Shown here piece by piece: positions 25,560-36,865 of a DNA stretch of 44,144 nt (position 1 is its first letter; each line of letters starts with the position of its first letter). The position numbers and the translations under genes were made by a program. The notes under the pieces were generated by a model. That model saw nothing but the letters and a program-made list of their open reading frames with translations, was not told the origin of the DNA and ran no database searches. Origin of the DNA: Mycobacterium sp. E796 (lineage in GTDB: Bacteria; Actinomycetota; Actinomycetes; Mycobacteriales; Mycobacteriaceae); assembly GCF_001672815.1 (NCBI RefSeq), contig NZ_LZKK01000049.1, forward strand, positions 1 to 44,144, given 5' to 3'.

Positions 25560-27408
25560 ACCGCCCGGCGAGGTATTCGGCCCGGCAGGCGTTACGGGCG
25601 AGCTTGCCGCTCGTCGTGCGTGGGATCCCCCCGGCGGCCACGAGGCGCACGTCGGCGACGCGAATCTGGTGATGCCGCGAGATCGCCGCCCGCACCGTGT
25701 CGGCGATGGGCCCCAAATCGCGGCCCGCGCCGGGAGCGCGCTCGGCGACGACGACCACCTGCTCGCCGGATCCGCCGCTCCCGGTGAGAGTTGAAACCGC
25801 CTCGGCCGGAACGGAAAACGCGGCGACGTAGCCGGTGCGGATCGCCGGCGACGCTTCGCTCACGGTGGTTTCGATGTCGTGCGGGTAGTGGTTGCGGCCA
25901 TCAATGATGATGAGGTCCTTGATCCGGCCCGTCAGGTACAGCTCGCCGTCGACGTAGACGCCGAGATCGCCGGTCGCCAGCCAGGACCCGTTGTCCGGAG
26001 CGCCCTCGGCGTGGCTGCCCACCTCGAGCCGGGACTGCAGCTTGTTGCCGAACACTCGTCGGGTTTCTTCCTCGCGGCCGAAGTATCCGCGGCCGACGTT
26101 GTTGCCGTGCAGCCAGATTTCGCCCACCGTGCCGTCGGGCACCTCCGCGCCGTCCGGGTCGGCGATCACCGCCCACTCGTCGAGGATCGGCTGGCCGCAG
26201 GAGACAAGGGAAAGCGCACCGGGTGCCGTCGGGTCGACGACCACCGCGCGGCCGGCGCCGAGCTGCTCGCGGTCGAGGAAGATCGCGCTGGCCGCGGCGT
26301 CCGGGGCGATGCTGGCGACCGACAGCGTCGCTTCCGCCATCCCGTAGGACGGCTTGACCACCGACGCGGGCAGACCGTACGGGGCGAAGGCGTTGGTGAA
26401 CTGCTCGATGGCCGACATGCTCACGGGCTCGGACCCGTTGAGCAGGCACACCACGTTGCTGAGGTCGAGGTCTTCGCCCTTCGGGGGCAGTCCCCGCTGG
26501 GCCGTCAACTCGAAGGCGAAGTTCGGTGCCGCCGCCATCGTCCGGCCGCGGGTCGCCGCGATACCCAGTTGCTTGATCCAGCGGTAGGGCCGGCGAAGGA
26601 AAGCCATCGGATCCATCAGCGCGACGTGCGCCCCGAAATACGCCGTGAACACGATCATCATCAGTCCCATGTCGTGATACAGCGGTAGCCAGCTCACGCA
26701 TTGGACGTCGGTGTTCAGCCCGCCGTGCAGGATCATCTGCATCGCGTTGGTGTAGACGGCGCGGTGGGTGATCTCCACCCCGGCCGGCGTGCGGGTGGAA
26801 CCCGACGTGTACTGCAGATAGGCGAGGTCGTCGGTGTCCCGAACGGGGTCGGTGAAGGTCTCGGCGAGGCTGGCGGGTACCGCGTCGACCGCGATCATCC
26901 GCGGCCGCTCGTTCGCGGGCAGGGTCCGGATAAACGTCCGCACCGATTCGGCGGCCGCGGTCGTGGTCAGGATCGCGGCGGGCCGGCCGTCGGCCAGCAC
27001 CGCGGCCAGCCGCTCGCCGTGCCCCGCCAACGTCGGCGCGAAGAGGGGTATCGCGACATTGCCCGCGTGGACGGCGGCGAAGAAACCCGCCACGTAATCG
27101 AGGCCCTGGGGCGCCAGGATCGCCACTCGGTCCCCGGGCTTGGTGACCTGCTGCAATCGGGCGCCAATGGCGCAGACGCGCGACCACAGCTCGTTCCAGC
27201 TGAGTTCGAGGATTCGCCCGTCTTGGTCCTGCGAATAGTCGATGAAGCGGTAGGCCGGATTGTCACCCAACAGGGCTCGGTTGTGGTCGAAATTCGAGGT
27301 CAGGGTGACACCCTCGGGCACCACAATCCCGCCGCTCGGGGCAGCGTTAGGGTCGACACTGCCCGAGGCAGCCCCGACAGCACCGGCCGACCCGTGATCC
27401 CGACTCAC
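25549..27408 (-). CDS. fatty-acyl-AMP ligase (FadD32-like FAAL)
   Basis: A 619-residue ANL-family enzyme. The N-terminal part has YRFIDYSQDQDGR and GARLQQVTKPGDRVAIL, typical of FAALs; YLQYTSGSTRTPAGVEITH is the adenylate loop (about 212-230), WLPLYHDMGL follows, and GRIKDLIIIDGRNHYP is the hinge. FAALs make acyl-adenylates and hand them to polyketide synthases or acyl carriers rather than to CoA. The closest recognisable relative is FadD32. No polyketide synthase lies in the window, so this is an orphan loading enzyme. It starts with GTG at 27408 and is absent from this position in M. tuberculosis. Confidence 0.85.
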   Translation of the reverse strand: MSRDHGSAGAVGAASGSVDPNAAPSGGIVVPEGVTLTSNFDHNRALLGDNPAYRFIDYSQDQDGRILELSWNELWSRVCAIGARLQQVTKPGDRVAILAPQGLDYVAGFFAAVHAGNVAIPLFAPTLAGHGERLAAVLADGRPAAILTTTAAAESVRTFIRTLPANERPRMIAVDAVPASLAETFTDPVRDTDDLAYLQYTSGSTRTPAGVEITHRAVYTNAMQMILHGGLNTDVQCVSWLPLYHDMGLMMIVFTAYFGAHVALMDPMAFLRRPYRWIKQLGIAATRGRTMAAAPNFAFELTAQRGLPPKGEDLDLSNVVCLLNGSEPVSMSAIEQFTNAFAPYGLPASVVKPSYGMAEATLSVASIAPDAAASAIFLDREQLGAGRAVVVDPTAPGALSLVSCGQPILDEWAVIADPDGAEVPDGTVGEIWLHGNNVGRGYFGREEETRRVFGNKLQSRLEVGSHAEGAPDNGSWLATGDLGVYVDGELYLTGRIKDLIIIDGRNHYPHDIETTVSEASPAIRTGYVAAFSVPAEAVSTLTGSGGSGEQVVVVAERAPGAGRDLGPIADTVRAAISRHHQIRVADVRLVAAGGIPRTTSGKLARNACRAEYLAGRFNR

Positions 27409-27514
27409 GTTGGGACAGGTTAATAGACGCTCTTATTATTCGCCGCATTTGCCTGGGTATGGCGGTCGTCACGTCGAACAATGGGCGCGCTGCGGATCAC
27501 TTTGGAAATCGGCC

Positions 27515-28345
27515 TCAGGGCCCGAGGACCTTGTCGAGGCGGGCCTCGAGCGCACCGCGGTCACCCAGGTCGGCGACATTGATGCCGAACCGTTCGGCGA
27601 GGGTGTCGACGACGGCGGCCGCGTCGTCCAGCCGGATTTTGTCGCTGTCGTCGGCGCGGTGGACGGTCAGGTAGCGCCCGGCCAGGTTCAATCGGCCGTC
27701 GTCGGTGACGCGGGCCGCCATAAGTCCGGTCACGAAGTGCGACGACGGGTGGGTTGAGACGAACCAGCTGCCGACCTTGAGGTCGATCGCCGGTGCCGTG
27801 CGCGTCGTGAACTCATACAGCGGCACCCACTCGCCGCGGATCTGGGCCTGCAGCACCAGCCCGTCGCGGCAGTCCTCGAGCCGATACGGCTCGAGCGCGG
27901 TCTGTTGGACGCTGCCGGTCTCGATCCGGATCGGGGAGGTCGGTGTCTGTCCGCCGAAGCCGACGTCGACGAGGTAGGGCCCCTGGGAACCGGGGAAGGT
28001 CACCGCGAGCACGGTGTGGGTCTGCGCCGGGAACGGCGCATCGGGCGGAAGCATCCAGATCACCCGGCCCGCCAAGCGCCGCACCCGAAAGCCGAGCTCC
28101 GACAGGACGTAACCCATCAGCCCGTTCTGCTCGTAGCAATAGCCGCCCCGGCGCCGCTGAACCAGCTTGTCCGTCAGGGCATCTGGGCCGAGGTCTTCGA
28201 CTGGCGTTCCCATCAGTGGATCGAGGTTCTCGAACGGGACCGCGCGCGTGTGAGCGCTCACCAGCGCCTGCAGCGCGTCGAGCGTCGGCTCGGCAACGCC
28301 ATGAAAATCGATGCGCTCGAAATACCCCATCAGATCCAACGTCAT
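27515..28345 (-). CDS. nat: arylamine N-acetyltransferase
   Basis: A 276-residue NAT. The catalytic triad is C70 (RRGGYCYEQNGLMG), H110 (PAQTHTV) and D127 (LVDVGFGGQ), at the positions known for M. tuberculosis NAT. The ATG at 28345 gives MTLDLMGYFERI; the longer open frame to 28420 lacks homology. NAT transfers acyl groups from acetyl- or propionyl-CoA to arylamines and is thought to use propionyl-CoA from cholesterol. In M. tuberculosis it is close behind hsaADCB, whereas here about 4.8 kb of other genes intervene, so it probably has its own promoter. Confidence 0.93.
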   Translation of the reverse strand: MTLDLMGYFERIDFHGVAEPTLDALQALVSAHTRAVPFENLDPLMGTPVEDLGPDALTDKLVQRRRGGYCYEQNGLMGYVLSELGFRVRRLAGRVIWMLPPDAPFPAQTHTVLAVTFPGSQGPYLVDVGFGGQTPTSPIRIETGSVQQTALEPYRLEDCRDGLVLQAQIRGEWVPLYEFTTRTAPAIDLKVGSWFVSTHPSSHFVTGLMAARVTDDGRLNLAGRYLTVHRADDSDKIRLDDAAAVVDTLAERFGINVADLGDRGALEARLDKVLGP

Positions 28346-28524
28346 ATCGCCATTCTGGCCCGAGCATCCCCTCGAAGGCTCGCGCCAAACCCGTTGCTTC
28401 CTCGTGCGGTTGGCCGCCACGTTTTCCCTTGATAACGATGGTCGCCGAAAGATGCTCCCGCGAGGTCACGGGCGATACTCTTGAGCTCTTCGAGCTGTAA
28501 GCACGGGAGGTTAAGCGGCCAGGA

Positions 28525-30552
28525 ATGCCCGAAGAACCCAGGTCCGACGGCGTGGCGTCGGTATCCGGCGGGATCGCCGCGGAGCTGGCGGCCGCCGGAT
28601 TTGAGGATGCGCAGCAGGTGGCCCGCGGTGGGGCCGGGGTGATCTATCGCTGTTACGAGACGGCGCTCGGCCGCAGCGTCGCGGTGAAGCTGCTGCCGTC
28701 GCACATGGACGAGGAGAGCCGGGAACGCTTCCTGCGCGAGGGCTACGCCATGGGCGGGCTGTCCGGGCACCCCAACATCGTCAACATCCTGCGGGTCGGG
28801 GTGACCACCAGCAACCGGCCGTACATCGTGATGCCCTACCACGCCGCGGATTCCCTGGCGGTCCGGTTGCGCCGCGAGGGACCGCTGTCCTGGCCCGACG
28901 CCCTGCGCATCGGTGTAAAGCTTTGCGGCGCATTGGAAACCGCGCACCGGACGGGAACGCTGCATCGCGACATCAAGCCGGCGAACATCTTGATCAACGA
29001 CTACGGCGAACCGCAGTTGAGCGATTTCGGCATCGCCCACATCGAAGGCGGTTACGAGACGGCGACCGGGTTCTTCTCCGGCACCATCGACTACACGGCG
29101 CCGGAGGTCATGACCGGCAGTCCGGCGACGGTCGCGGCCGACATTTACTCGCTCGGCGCCACCCTTTATGCGCTCATCGTGGGCAATGCCCCCCACGAGC
29201 GCAAGAAGGGTGAGGACCTCATCGCGCAGTACCTGCGGATCAGCACGACCGGGGTCCCGGATCTGCGCCCCGAGGGGATCCCGGACGCCGTGTGCTCGGC
29301 GATCGAGAGGGCGATGTCGCTGGACCCGGCCGACCGGCCCGCCTCGGCCGAGGAATTCGGCCGAGAGTTGCAGGCTGCGCAGCGCGTCAACGGCCTCAAA
29401 CCCGATGCGATGGCGATCGGCGGGCTGGGTCGCGCGGCCGTCGACGCCGCCCCCTCCCCCTCCCCTAATGGCGGGGAAACCCGCCCGACTTCGCCGATCG
29501 GGGCGCCCGTCGCCCACCACGACGCGGTTGCGGCCGCGCCCCGCACCCCGTCGGGCCCCTCCGGTCATGATGAGTTTTCCGCGGCTGCCGGCGTCCTGCG
29601 CAGCGGGCACGCCGCGGAAACGCAGCCGCGGGTGTCGTCCGGCGGGCCGCCGAGCGCGCCGAGCGGTCCCCAACAGCCTCCGGCGCCGCCCCCATGGCGC
29701 AAACCCGTAGCGCTGCGCGTCCGGGAGTGGTTCGCCCAACCGGGCAAGAGGCGCGGTCGCATCGCCCTGGCGGCCGTCGTCGTGGTGCTGTTGGCCGTGG
29801 GCGCCGTCTTCCTGTGGTTGCGGCCCGACAACGGCACTCAGAAGACCGCCGGCCCGCCGGCCCAGGCGCCCCTCGCCTGGAAGCCGATCACCAACGCCCG
29901 CGTCGCGCGCGATGCGGTCGCCACCACCCAGGCCGACGGCACGATCTGGGTCTTCGGCGGCATCCGAAGCGACGGCAACCCGACCACCAAGCACGAGGGC
30001 TACGACCCCGCCATCGACGAATGGAAGGGCGGCGACGATCTGCCGGTGGCGCTGCAACACGCGATGGCCGTGACCTGGCAGGGCAACCCGGTCGTCCTCG
30101 GCGGCTGGAAGACCGTCAACGGCAAAAAGGTTGCCAGCGATCAGGTTTGGCGGGTGGTCAACAGCCGGTGGGTCGAACTGCCGCACCTGTTGGCGCCCAG
30201 GGCCGCCGCGGCGGCCGCGGTGGTCGGAGACCGGCTCGTCGTCACCGGCGGGGTCGATGCCGCGGGCGCCCTGCTGACCACCACCGAGGTCTTCGACGGC
30301 AACACTTGGAGCCTGGGCGCGCCCATACCGACACCGCGGCAGATGCTGGCCGCGGGGTCCGACGGCAAGCTGATGTATGCGGTCGGGGGAACCACCGGGG
30401 ACTCCAGCCTGACGATGGTCGAGGCGTACGACCCGGCCGCGAAAACCTGGACGACGAGCCGGTCTCCGACCACCGCGGCCGCCGCGGCGGCCCTGGGCGC
30501 CAACAGGTGCGGCAGTTCGACCCACCGGCTGTTGACCACCCGCCAAACCTGA
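28525..30552 (+). CDS. transmembrane Ser/Thr protein kinase with truncated Kelch sensor
   Basis: A 675-residue reading frame. The kinase domain (about 25-285) has the lysine K55 (VAVKLL), HRD at 147-149 in the loop HRDIKPANI, and DFG at 167-169, so it should be active. A Pro-rich linker follows, then one transmembrane helix at about 411-432, then extracellular Kelch blades: WKPITN..., WKGGDDL..., WVELPHL..., WSLGAPI.... The frame then enters an inverted copy (30450-30602) and stops at 30552, adding an unrelated tail of about 33 residues. Other Kelch blades continue in another frame to 31619. A kinase-TM protein with four of about twelve blades may still be made. The substrate and sensed ligand are unknown. 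Confidence 0.8.
   Translation: MPEEPRSDGVASVSGGIAAELAAAGFEDAQQVARGGAGVIYRCYETALGRSVAVKLLPSHMDEESRERFLREGYAMGGLSGHPNIVNILRVGVTTSNRPYIVMPYHAADSLAVRLRREGPLSWPDALRIGVKLCGALETAHRTGTLHRDIKPANILINDYGEPQLSDFGIAHIEGGYETATGFFSGTIDYTAPEVMTGSPATVAADIYSLGATLYALIVGNAPHERKKGEDLIAQYLRISTTGVPDLRPEGIPDAVCSAIERAMSLDPADRPASAEEFGRELQAAQRVNGLKPDAMAIGGLGRAAVDAAPSPSPNGGETRPTSPIGAPVAHHDAVAAAPRTPSGPSGHDEFSAAAGVLRSGHAAETQPRVSSGGPPSAPSGPQQPPAPPPWRKPVALRVREWFAQPGKRRGRIALAAVVVVLLAVGAVFLWLRPDNGTQKTAGPPAQAPLAWKPITNARVARDAVATTQADGTIWVFGGIRSDGNPTTKHEGYDPAIDEWKGGDDLPVALQHAMAVTWQGNPVVLGGWKTVNGKKVASDQVWRVVNSRWVELPHLLAPRAAAAAAVVGDRLVVTGGVDAAGALLTTTEVFDGNTWSLGAPIPTPRQMLAAGSDGKLMYAVGGTTGDSSLTMVEAYDPAAKTWTTSRSPTTAAAAAALGANRCGSSTHRLLTTRQT
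30091..30243 (+). repeat. left arm of 153-bp perfect inverted repeat
   Basis: This segment encodes, in frame, the second half of Kelch blade 2 and first half of blade 3 (from VVLGGWK to GDRLVV). Its exact reverse complement is 30450-30602. It begins GTCGTCCTC and ends CTCGTCGTC, so both ends carry GTCGTC. Confidence 0.95.
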
Positions 30553-30602
30553 TCGCTGGCAACCTTTTTGCCGTTGACGGTCTTCCAGCCGCCGAGGACG
30601 AC
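30450..30602 (-). repeat. right arm of 153-bp perfect inverted repeat, replacing a Kelch blade
   Basis: It is the reverse complement of 30091-30243 with no mismatch that I can find. It starts right at the Trp codon that opens blade 5 and ends right before the Trp codon of blade 6, so it takes the place of one blade. The net length change shifts the frame between the two halves of the gene. Confidence 0.95.
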
Positions 30603-31619
30603 TGGGATCCCCTGCCCGACATGGCGACGGCGCGACACGGAATGGCCGTCGCCGCGGTGGAGAAGTCCGTGTACGCGATCGGCGGCTCGACGGCCGTCGG
30701 GGACAGCCAGGTGATTTCCGAGGCCGAATCGCTGAAGCTGCCGCCCCGCGAGATCCAGCCCGCGTCGCAATGGCGTTCTCTGCCCGACGCGCCGACCCCG
30801 CGGCTGATGACGGCGTGGACCGTGCTGGGCGACAAGATCTGGATCCTGGGCGGCCTACGGGACGGCGTCGCCCTGACGACGGTCGAGAGCTACGAGCCGC
30901 GCACCGGCGCCTGGGAGACCGGGCCCCCGTTGCCCATCCCGCTGCACCACGCAGCCGCGGCGACCTACCGCGACGAGGTGGTGGTGCTCGGGGGCGCCAG
31001 CGACAACATCGCGGACGGGTCCAACCGGGTCTTCGCGCTGCGCCGCGGCAACTGGGTGGAGCTGCCCAGCCTCACGCACGCCCGGGCGGCGCCGGCGGCG
31101 GCGGTGGCCGGCGACAAGCTCGTCGCCGTCGGCGGGCAGAACGCGAAGCAGCTGGTCCCGCAGACCGAGGTCTTCGACGGAAGTTCGTGGACCGATGCCC
31201 CCGACATGCCCACCGCGCGCGAACACCTGGCCGCGGTGTCCGACGGCACCTACGTGTACGCCGTCGGCGGCAGGTTCCTTTCCTCCGACAAGAACTCCGC
31301 GGCGCTGGAACGCTTCGACCCGGTATCCGGGGCGTGGACGAGGTTGGTGGGCATGCCGACGCCGCGCGGAAGCTATGGCGCCACGTACATCGATGGGCGC
31401 ATCGTGGCAGTCGGTGGCGAGGAACCGACGATGGTGCTCAACGTGGTCGAGATGTACGAGATCGCCGACGGCAAATGGACCACGTTGGCCCCCATGCCGA
31501 CGCCGCGTCACGCCGAGGTGGTGGCGACGGTCGGCAACACCGTCTACTGCATCGGCGGGGCGAATCGGCCGACCCACGAGGGCCCCATCGCGACGGTCGA
31601 GGCGCTCGACTTCAGGTAG
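30603..31619 (+). pseudogene. distal Kelch half of the broken kinase gene
   Basis: An open frame with seven Kelch blades, each starting WxxxP.M..R and containing a GG doublet: WDPLPD, WRSLPD, WETGPP, WVELPS, WTDAPD, WTRLVG and WTTLAP. It is out of frame with the kinase half (frame +2 relative to 28525). The first in-frame ATG is at 30621, without a ribosome site and without a signal peptide, so independent expression is unlikely. With the first four blades and the lost fifth, the intact protein would have had about twelve blades, enough for two six-bladed propellers. Confidence 0.75.
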
Positions 31620-31717
31620 CCACCGGCGGATACCCGGTTGTTTTATTCCTGTCAAATATGGGGACCCCGGTACGGACGGGCTGCAGCAGCTACCCAGACG
31701 AACCGACGGAGCCCCCT

Positions 31718-32164
31718 ATGAATACGAGCACCATGTGGATTGTGATCGCCGTGGTCGCGGCGGTTCTCGTGATCGCCGCCGTGATCTTTGCCGCGAGGGC
31801 GGCGTCGCGCCGCCGGCGCGTGCGGCAGGCTGAGGAGATTCGCGAACAGGCCAGGGTCACCACGACCAGGGCCGAGAAGCGGCAAGCCCTCGCCGATGAA
31901 ACGGCCGCCAAGGCGCGGGCCGCGCAGGCGGAGGCCGAAGCCAAGGCCGCCGAAGCCGCAAGGCTGCAGGAACGCGCGGCTAGCCATCATAACGACGCGG
32001 CGACGACGCGCGAGGAACTCGAGGACCAGTTGAAGCGCGCCGAGAAGATCGACCCGCAGACCCGCGCCGAAACACGCGAGACGCCCGCCGACGGCCATGA
32101 CGCAGCGCGCGACGAGAGGTCACCGGAGACCAACGCGGAAGCGACCAGGCACCACCGCGCCTAA
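31718..32164 (+). CDS. small membrane-anchored coiled-coil protein
   Basis: A 148-residue protein starting at ATG 31718. Residues 6-28 form one transmembrane helix (MWIVIAVVAAVLVIAAVIFAA), followed by a basic stop-transfer patch (RRRRVR) and an Ala/Glu/Lys/Arg-rich stretch (about 35-110) with coiled-coil character. The tail is hydrophilic and rich in Thr/Glu/Arg. Topology is probably N-out with a cytoplasmic tail. No enzymatic motif is seen and function is unknown. It is 98 bp downstream of the Kelch gene; a strong terminator follows at 32186-32218. Confidence 0.7.
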   Translation: MNTSTMWIVIAVVAAVLVIAAVIFAARAASRRRRVRQAEEIREQARVTTTRAEKRQALADETAAKARAAQAEAEAKAAEAARLQERAASHHNDAATTREELEDQLKRAEKIDPQTRAETRETPADGHDAARDERSPETNAEATRHHRA

Positions 32165-32185
32165 GCCCCGGGCCGGCCGGCCAGT

Positions 32186-32218
32186 CCCGGTGGCCCGCCC
32201 CCTCAGCGGGCCACCGGG
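32186..32218. terminator. bidirectional terminator hairpin
   Basis: CCCGGTGGCCCGC (32186-32198) and GCGGGCCACCGGG (32206-32218) form a perfect 13-bp GC-rich stem with a 7-base loop in the 63-bp gap between convergent genes. There is no U-tract. Confidence 0.8.
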
Positions 32219-32227
32219 CACGGTCGT

Positions 32228-33058
32228 CTACACCAGCTGTAAGGCGTCTTCCCGACACTGGCGGGCGAGTTGCTGTTCGCGCGCGTACAGCATGCCGTAG
32301 CTGAAGCCGTTCTCCCCCACAGTTGTTCCCGCGGCCAACGCCATCTGCCGAAGTGTGTGGGTGGCGACGACGGTGTCCTGGTGGTCGCCGAGCAGGCTTT
32401 GAATCCGCTTGTAGTGCTTGACGGTCCGCTTGGCTCGCTTGTCGAGGGGATTGCGCAGTTCGGCGGCGTAGCGGGCGCGCTTGGCGGCCTTGCGCGCTCG
32501 ATGCAGCAGTTCGTTGTCGTCGGATCCGAGCGCCTCGGCCAGCCGCCGATCCGCCTTGCGCTCCGCGCGCCGGGCCCGCCTGCGCAGCGCCGCGGCCGAG
32601 ATCTGTTGCGCGACGGGCGGTTCGTAGCGCCAGTCGCGCAGCACGGTCAGCAGCGCGCGGTAACGGTCGGAGTCCATGGCCTCGTCGAGCCGGGCGCGGG
32701 CGGGCAGCTCGATCGCCTGCAGGTCGTTGCGGATCCGCGACCGGACGGGACCGAGAATCAGCTCGTCGGGCATGCCGTCCAGCGCCTCGGCGAAGCGGCG
32801 CTCCTGGACCTCGCAATCGCGAACGTCGCCGAGTAGCGCCGCGAACCATTTGAGTTCGACGTCGGCGTCGCCGACCTTCTGCCGGTCCAGCAGTTTGGCG
32901 AAGACGCGCAAGGTGCTCCGCAACCGCCGGACCGCCACGCGGGTGTCGTGCACGGGGTCTTCGCCACCGCCGTGGCGCAACTCCTCGTCGCCGTTTTCTA
33001 TCTCGTCGATTTGGGCGTTGAGATAATCCGTCAACGCCCGGGTGGCTGATGAGCGCAT
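32228..33058 (-). CDS. CHAD domain protein
   Basis: A 276-residue helical protein. Conserved CHAD features are the basic/histidine motif VHDTRVAVRRLRSTLRVF (about 34-51) and the C-terminal LHRARKAAKRARYAAEL. CHAD domains bind inorganic polyphosphate through these basic residues and are often fused to or encoded near CYTH phosphatases; no CYTH gene is in the window. The ATG at 33058 starts directly before the domain; an alternative in-frame ATG at 33097 adds 13 residues. It lies downstream of hsaB on the same strand, separated by a large palindrome. Confidence 0.82.
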   Translation of the reverse strand: MRSSATRALTDYLNAQIDEIENGDEELRHGGGEDPVHDTRVAVRRLRSTLRVFAKLLDRQKVGDADVELKWFAALLGDVRDCEVQERRFAEALDGMPDELILGPVRSRIRNDLQAIELPARARLDEAMDSDRYRALLTVLRDWRYEPPVAQQISAAALRRRARRAERKADRRLAEALGSDDNELLHRARKAAKRARYAAELRNPLDKRAKRTVKHYKRIQSLLGDHQDTVVATHTLRQMALAAGTTVGENGFSYGMLYAREQQLARQCREDALQLV

Positions 33059-33109
33059 ACCCCACCGGATGCCCGCAAGGCGGCCGGCGCCAAACATGGG
33101 GTGTCGGTT

Positions 33110-33169
33110 CGCGAGCGTAACCACACTGCGAAAACGCGACCGAAATATCGCATTGTGGTTACGCTCGCG
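33110..33169. repeat. large intergenic palindrome, possible terminator or dispersed repeat
   Basis: CGCGAGCGTAACCACA (33110-33125) and TGTGGTTACGCTCGCG (33154-33169) are perfect 16-bp arms around a 28-bp loop with a weak inner GCGA/TCGC pair. On the minus strand it follows the hsaB stop after a run of seven T. It could end the hsa transcript before the CHAD gene. Its CGAGCGT...CGCTCG borders resemble those of 9967-10026. Confidence 0.65.
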
Positions 33170-33179
33170 GCCAAAAAAA

Positions 33180-33743
33180 CTACAGCCAGGTGTCCTGGGT
33201 GGTCGTGGTGAGGAACGCTTCCAGGTCGTCCCGCCATTGGGCGGGCGTCGTCTTGTCCGGCTCGATGCCGGTGTAGTCACCGCGATAGAACAGCAGCGGC
33301 CGCGGCTTGATCTTGGGAGCCTCCGAGAGCGACTGCACGGCACCGAACACCACGAAGTGGTCCCCGCCGTCGTGCACGGACGCCACCGTGCAATCGATGT
33401 AGGCCAGCGACCGGTCGATGATCGGCGAACCCAATTCCGAAGGGTGCCAGTCGATCCCGGCGAACTTGTCCGGTTCCTTCGAACCGAACCGTGCCGAGAC
33501 GTCTTTCTGCTTTTCGGTCAGCACGTTGACGCAGAACCGGCCGCTGGCCTCGATGGCCTTCCAGGACCGCGACACCTTCGTCGGGCAGAACAGCACCAGC
33601 GGCGGGTCCAGGGACAGCGCGGCGAACGACTGACAGGCGAAGCCGATCGGCACGTCGTCGTGCACGGTGGTGATGATGGTGATCCCGGTGCAGAACTGAC
33701 CCAGCACCTGCCGGAAGGCCCGCGGATCGATCTGTGCCGACAT
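33180..33743 (-). CDS. hsaB: HsaB, flavin reductase of the 3-HSA monooxygenase
   Basis: A 187-residue flavin reductase (FMN-binding split-barrel) identical in length to Rv3567c. GFACQSFAALSLDPPLVLFCP is the flavin-binding segment (about 34-54). HsaB supplies reduced flavin to HsaA for hydroxylation of 3-HSA, giving the catechol 3,4-DHSA. It is the last gene of hsaA-hsaD-hsaC-hsaB, 12 bp after hsaC. The transcript then meets the palindrome at 33110-33169. Confidence 0.94.
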   Translation of the reverse strand: MSAQIDPRAFRQVLGQFCTGITIITTVHDDVPIGFACQSFAALSLDPPLVLFCPTKVSRSWKAIEASGRFCVNVLTEKQKDVSARFGSKEPDKFAGIDWHPSELGSPIIDRSLAYIDCTVASVHDGGDHFVVFGAVQSLSEAPKIKPRPLLFYRGDYTGIEPDKTTPAQWRDDLEAFLTTTTQDTWL

Positions 33744-33755
33744 GGTTGCCTCGGG

Positions 33756-36717
<2,962 letters not shown>

Positions 36718-36757
36718 TTACGTTGCCTCCCGAGAGTACGGACTTAACACAGAAGAC

Positions 36758-36771
36758 TAGAACACGTTCCG
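36758..36771. promoter_or_regulatory. KstR operator on the hsaA side
   Basis: TAGAACACGTTCCG fits TnnAACnnGTTnnA except for the final A. It lies 41 bases upstream of the hsaA GTG and would repress the hsaADCB operon. It is the weaker of two KstR sites in the 148-bp divergent region. Confidence 0.75.
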
Positions 36772-36825
36772 ATTCGTGTCGAGCACGGTATTCCTGCGGC
36801 TGGTAGCGGTATATATCCGGTTTTC

Positions 36826-36839
36826 TGTAACATGTTCTA
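36826..36839. promoter_or_regulatory. KstR operator on the kshB side
   Basis: TGTAACATGTTCTA fits TnnAACnnGTTnnA at every fixed position. It lies 27 bases before the kshB TTG, just downstream of a TA-rich stretch (36810-36815) that could be the -10, so bound KstR would cover the transcription start. Confidence 0.88.
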
Positions 36840-36865
36840 GTTGTGTCGAAAGGAAGGGACGGGTC

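Noticed and set aside
30244..30449. Phase-variable switch that restores the kinase-Kelch frame by inversion
   Set aside because: In the present orientation the spacer already encodes correct Kelch blades; flipping it would destroy them and reach the same stop, so inversion does not switch on a full protein.
28342..30546. Long minus-strand frame of 734 codons across the kinase gene
   Set aside because: Low-complexity Gly/Arg/Asp composition without motifs; the plus strand has the kinase catalytic motifs in order.
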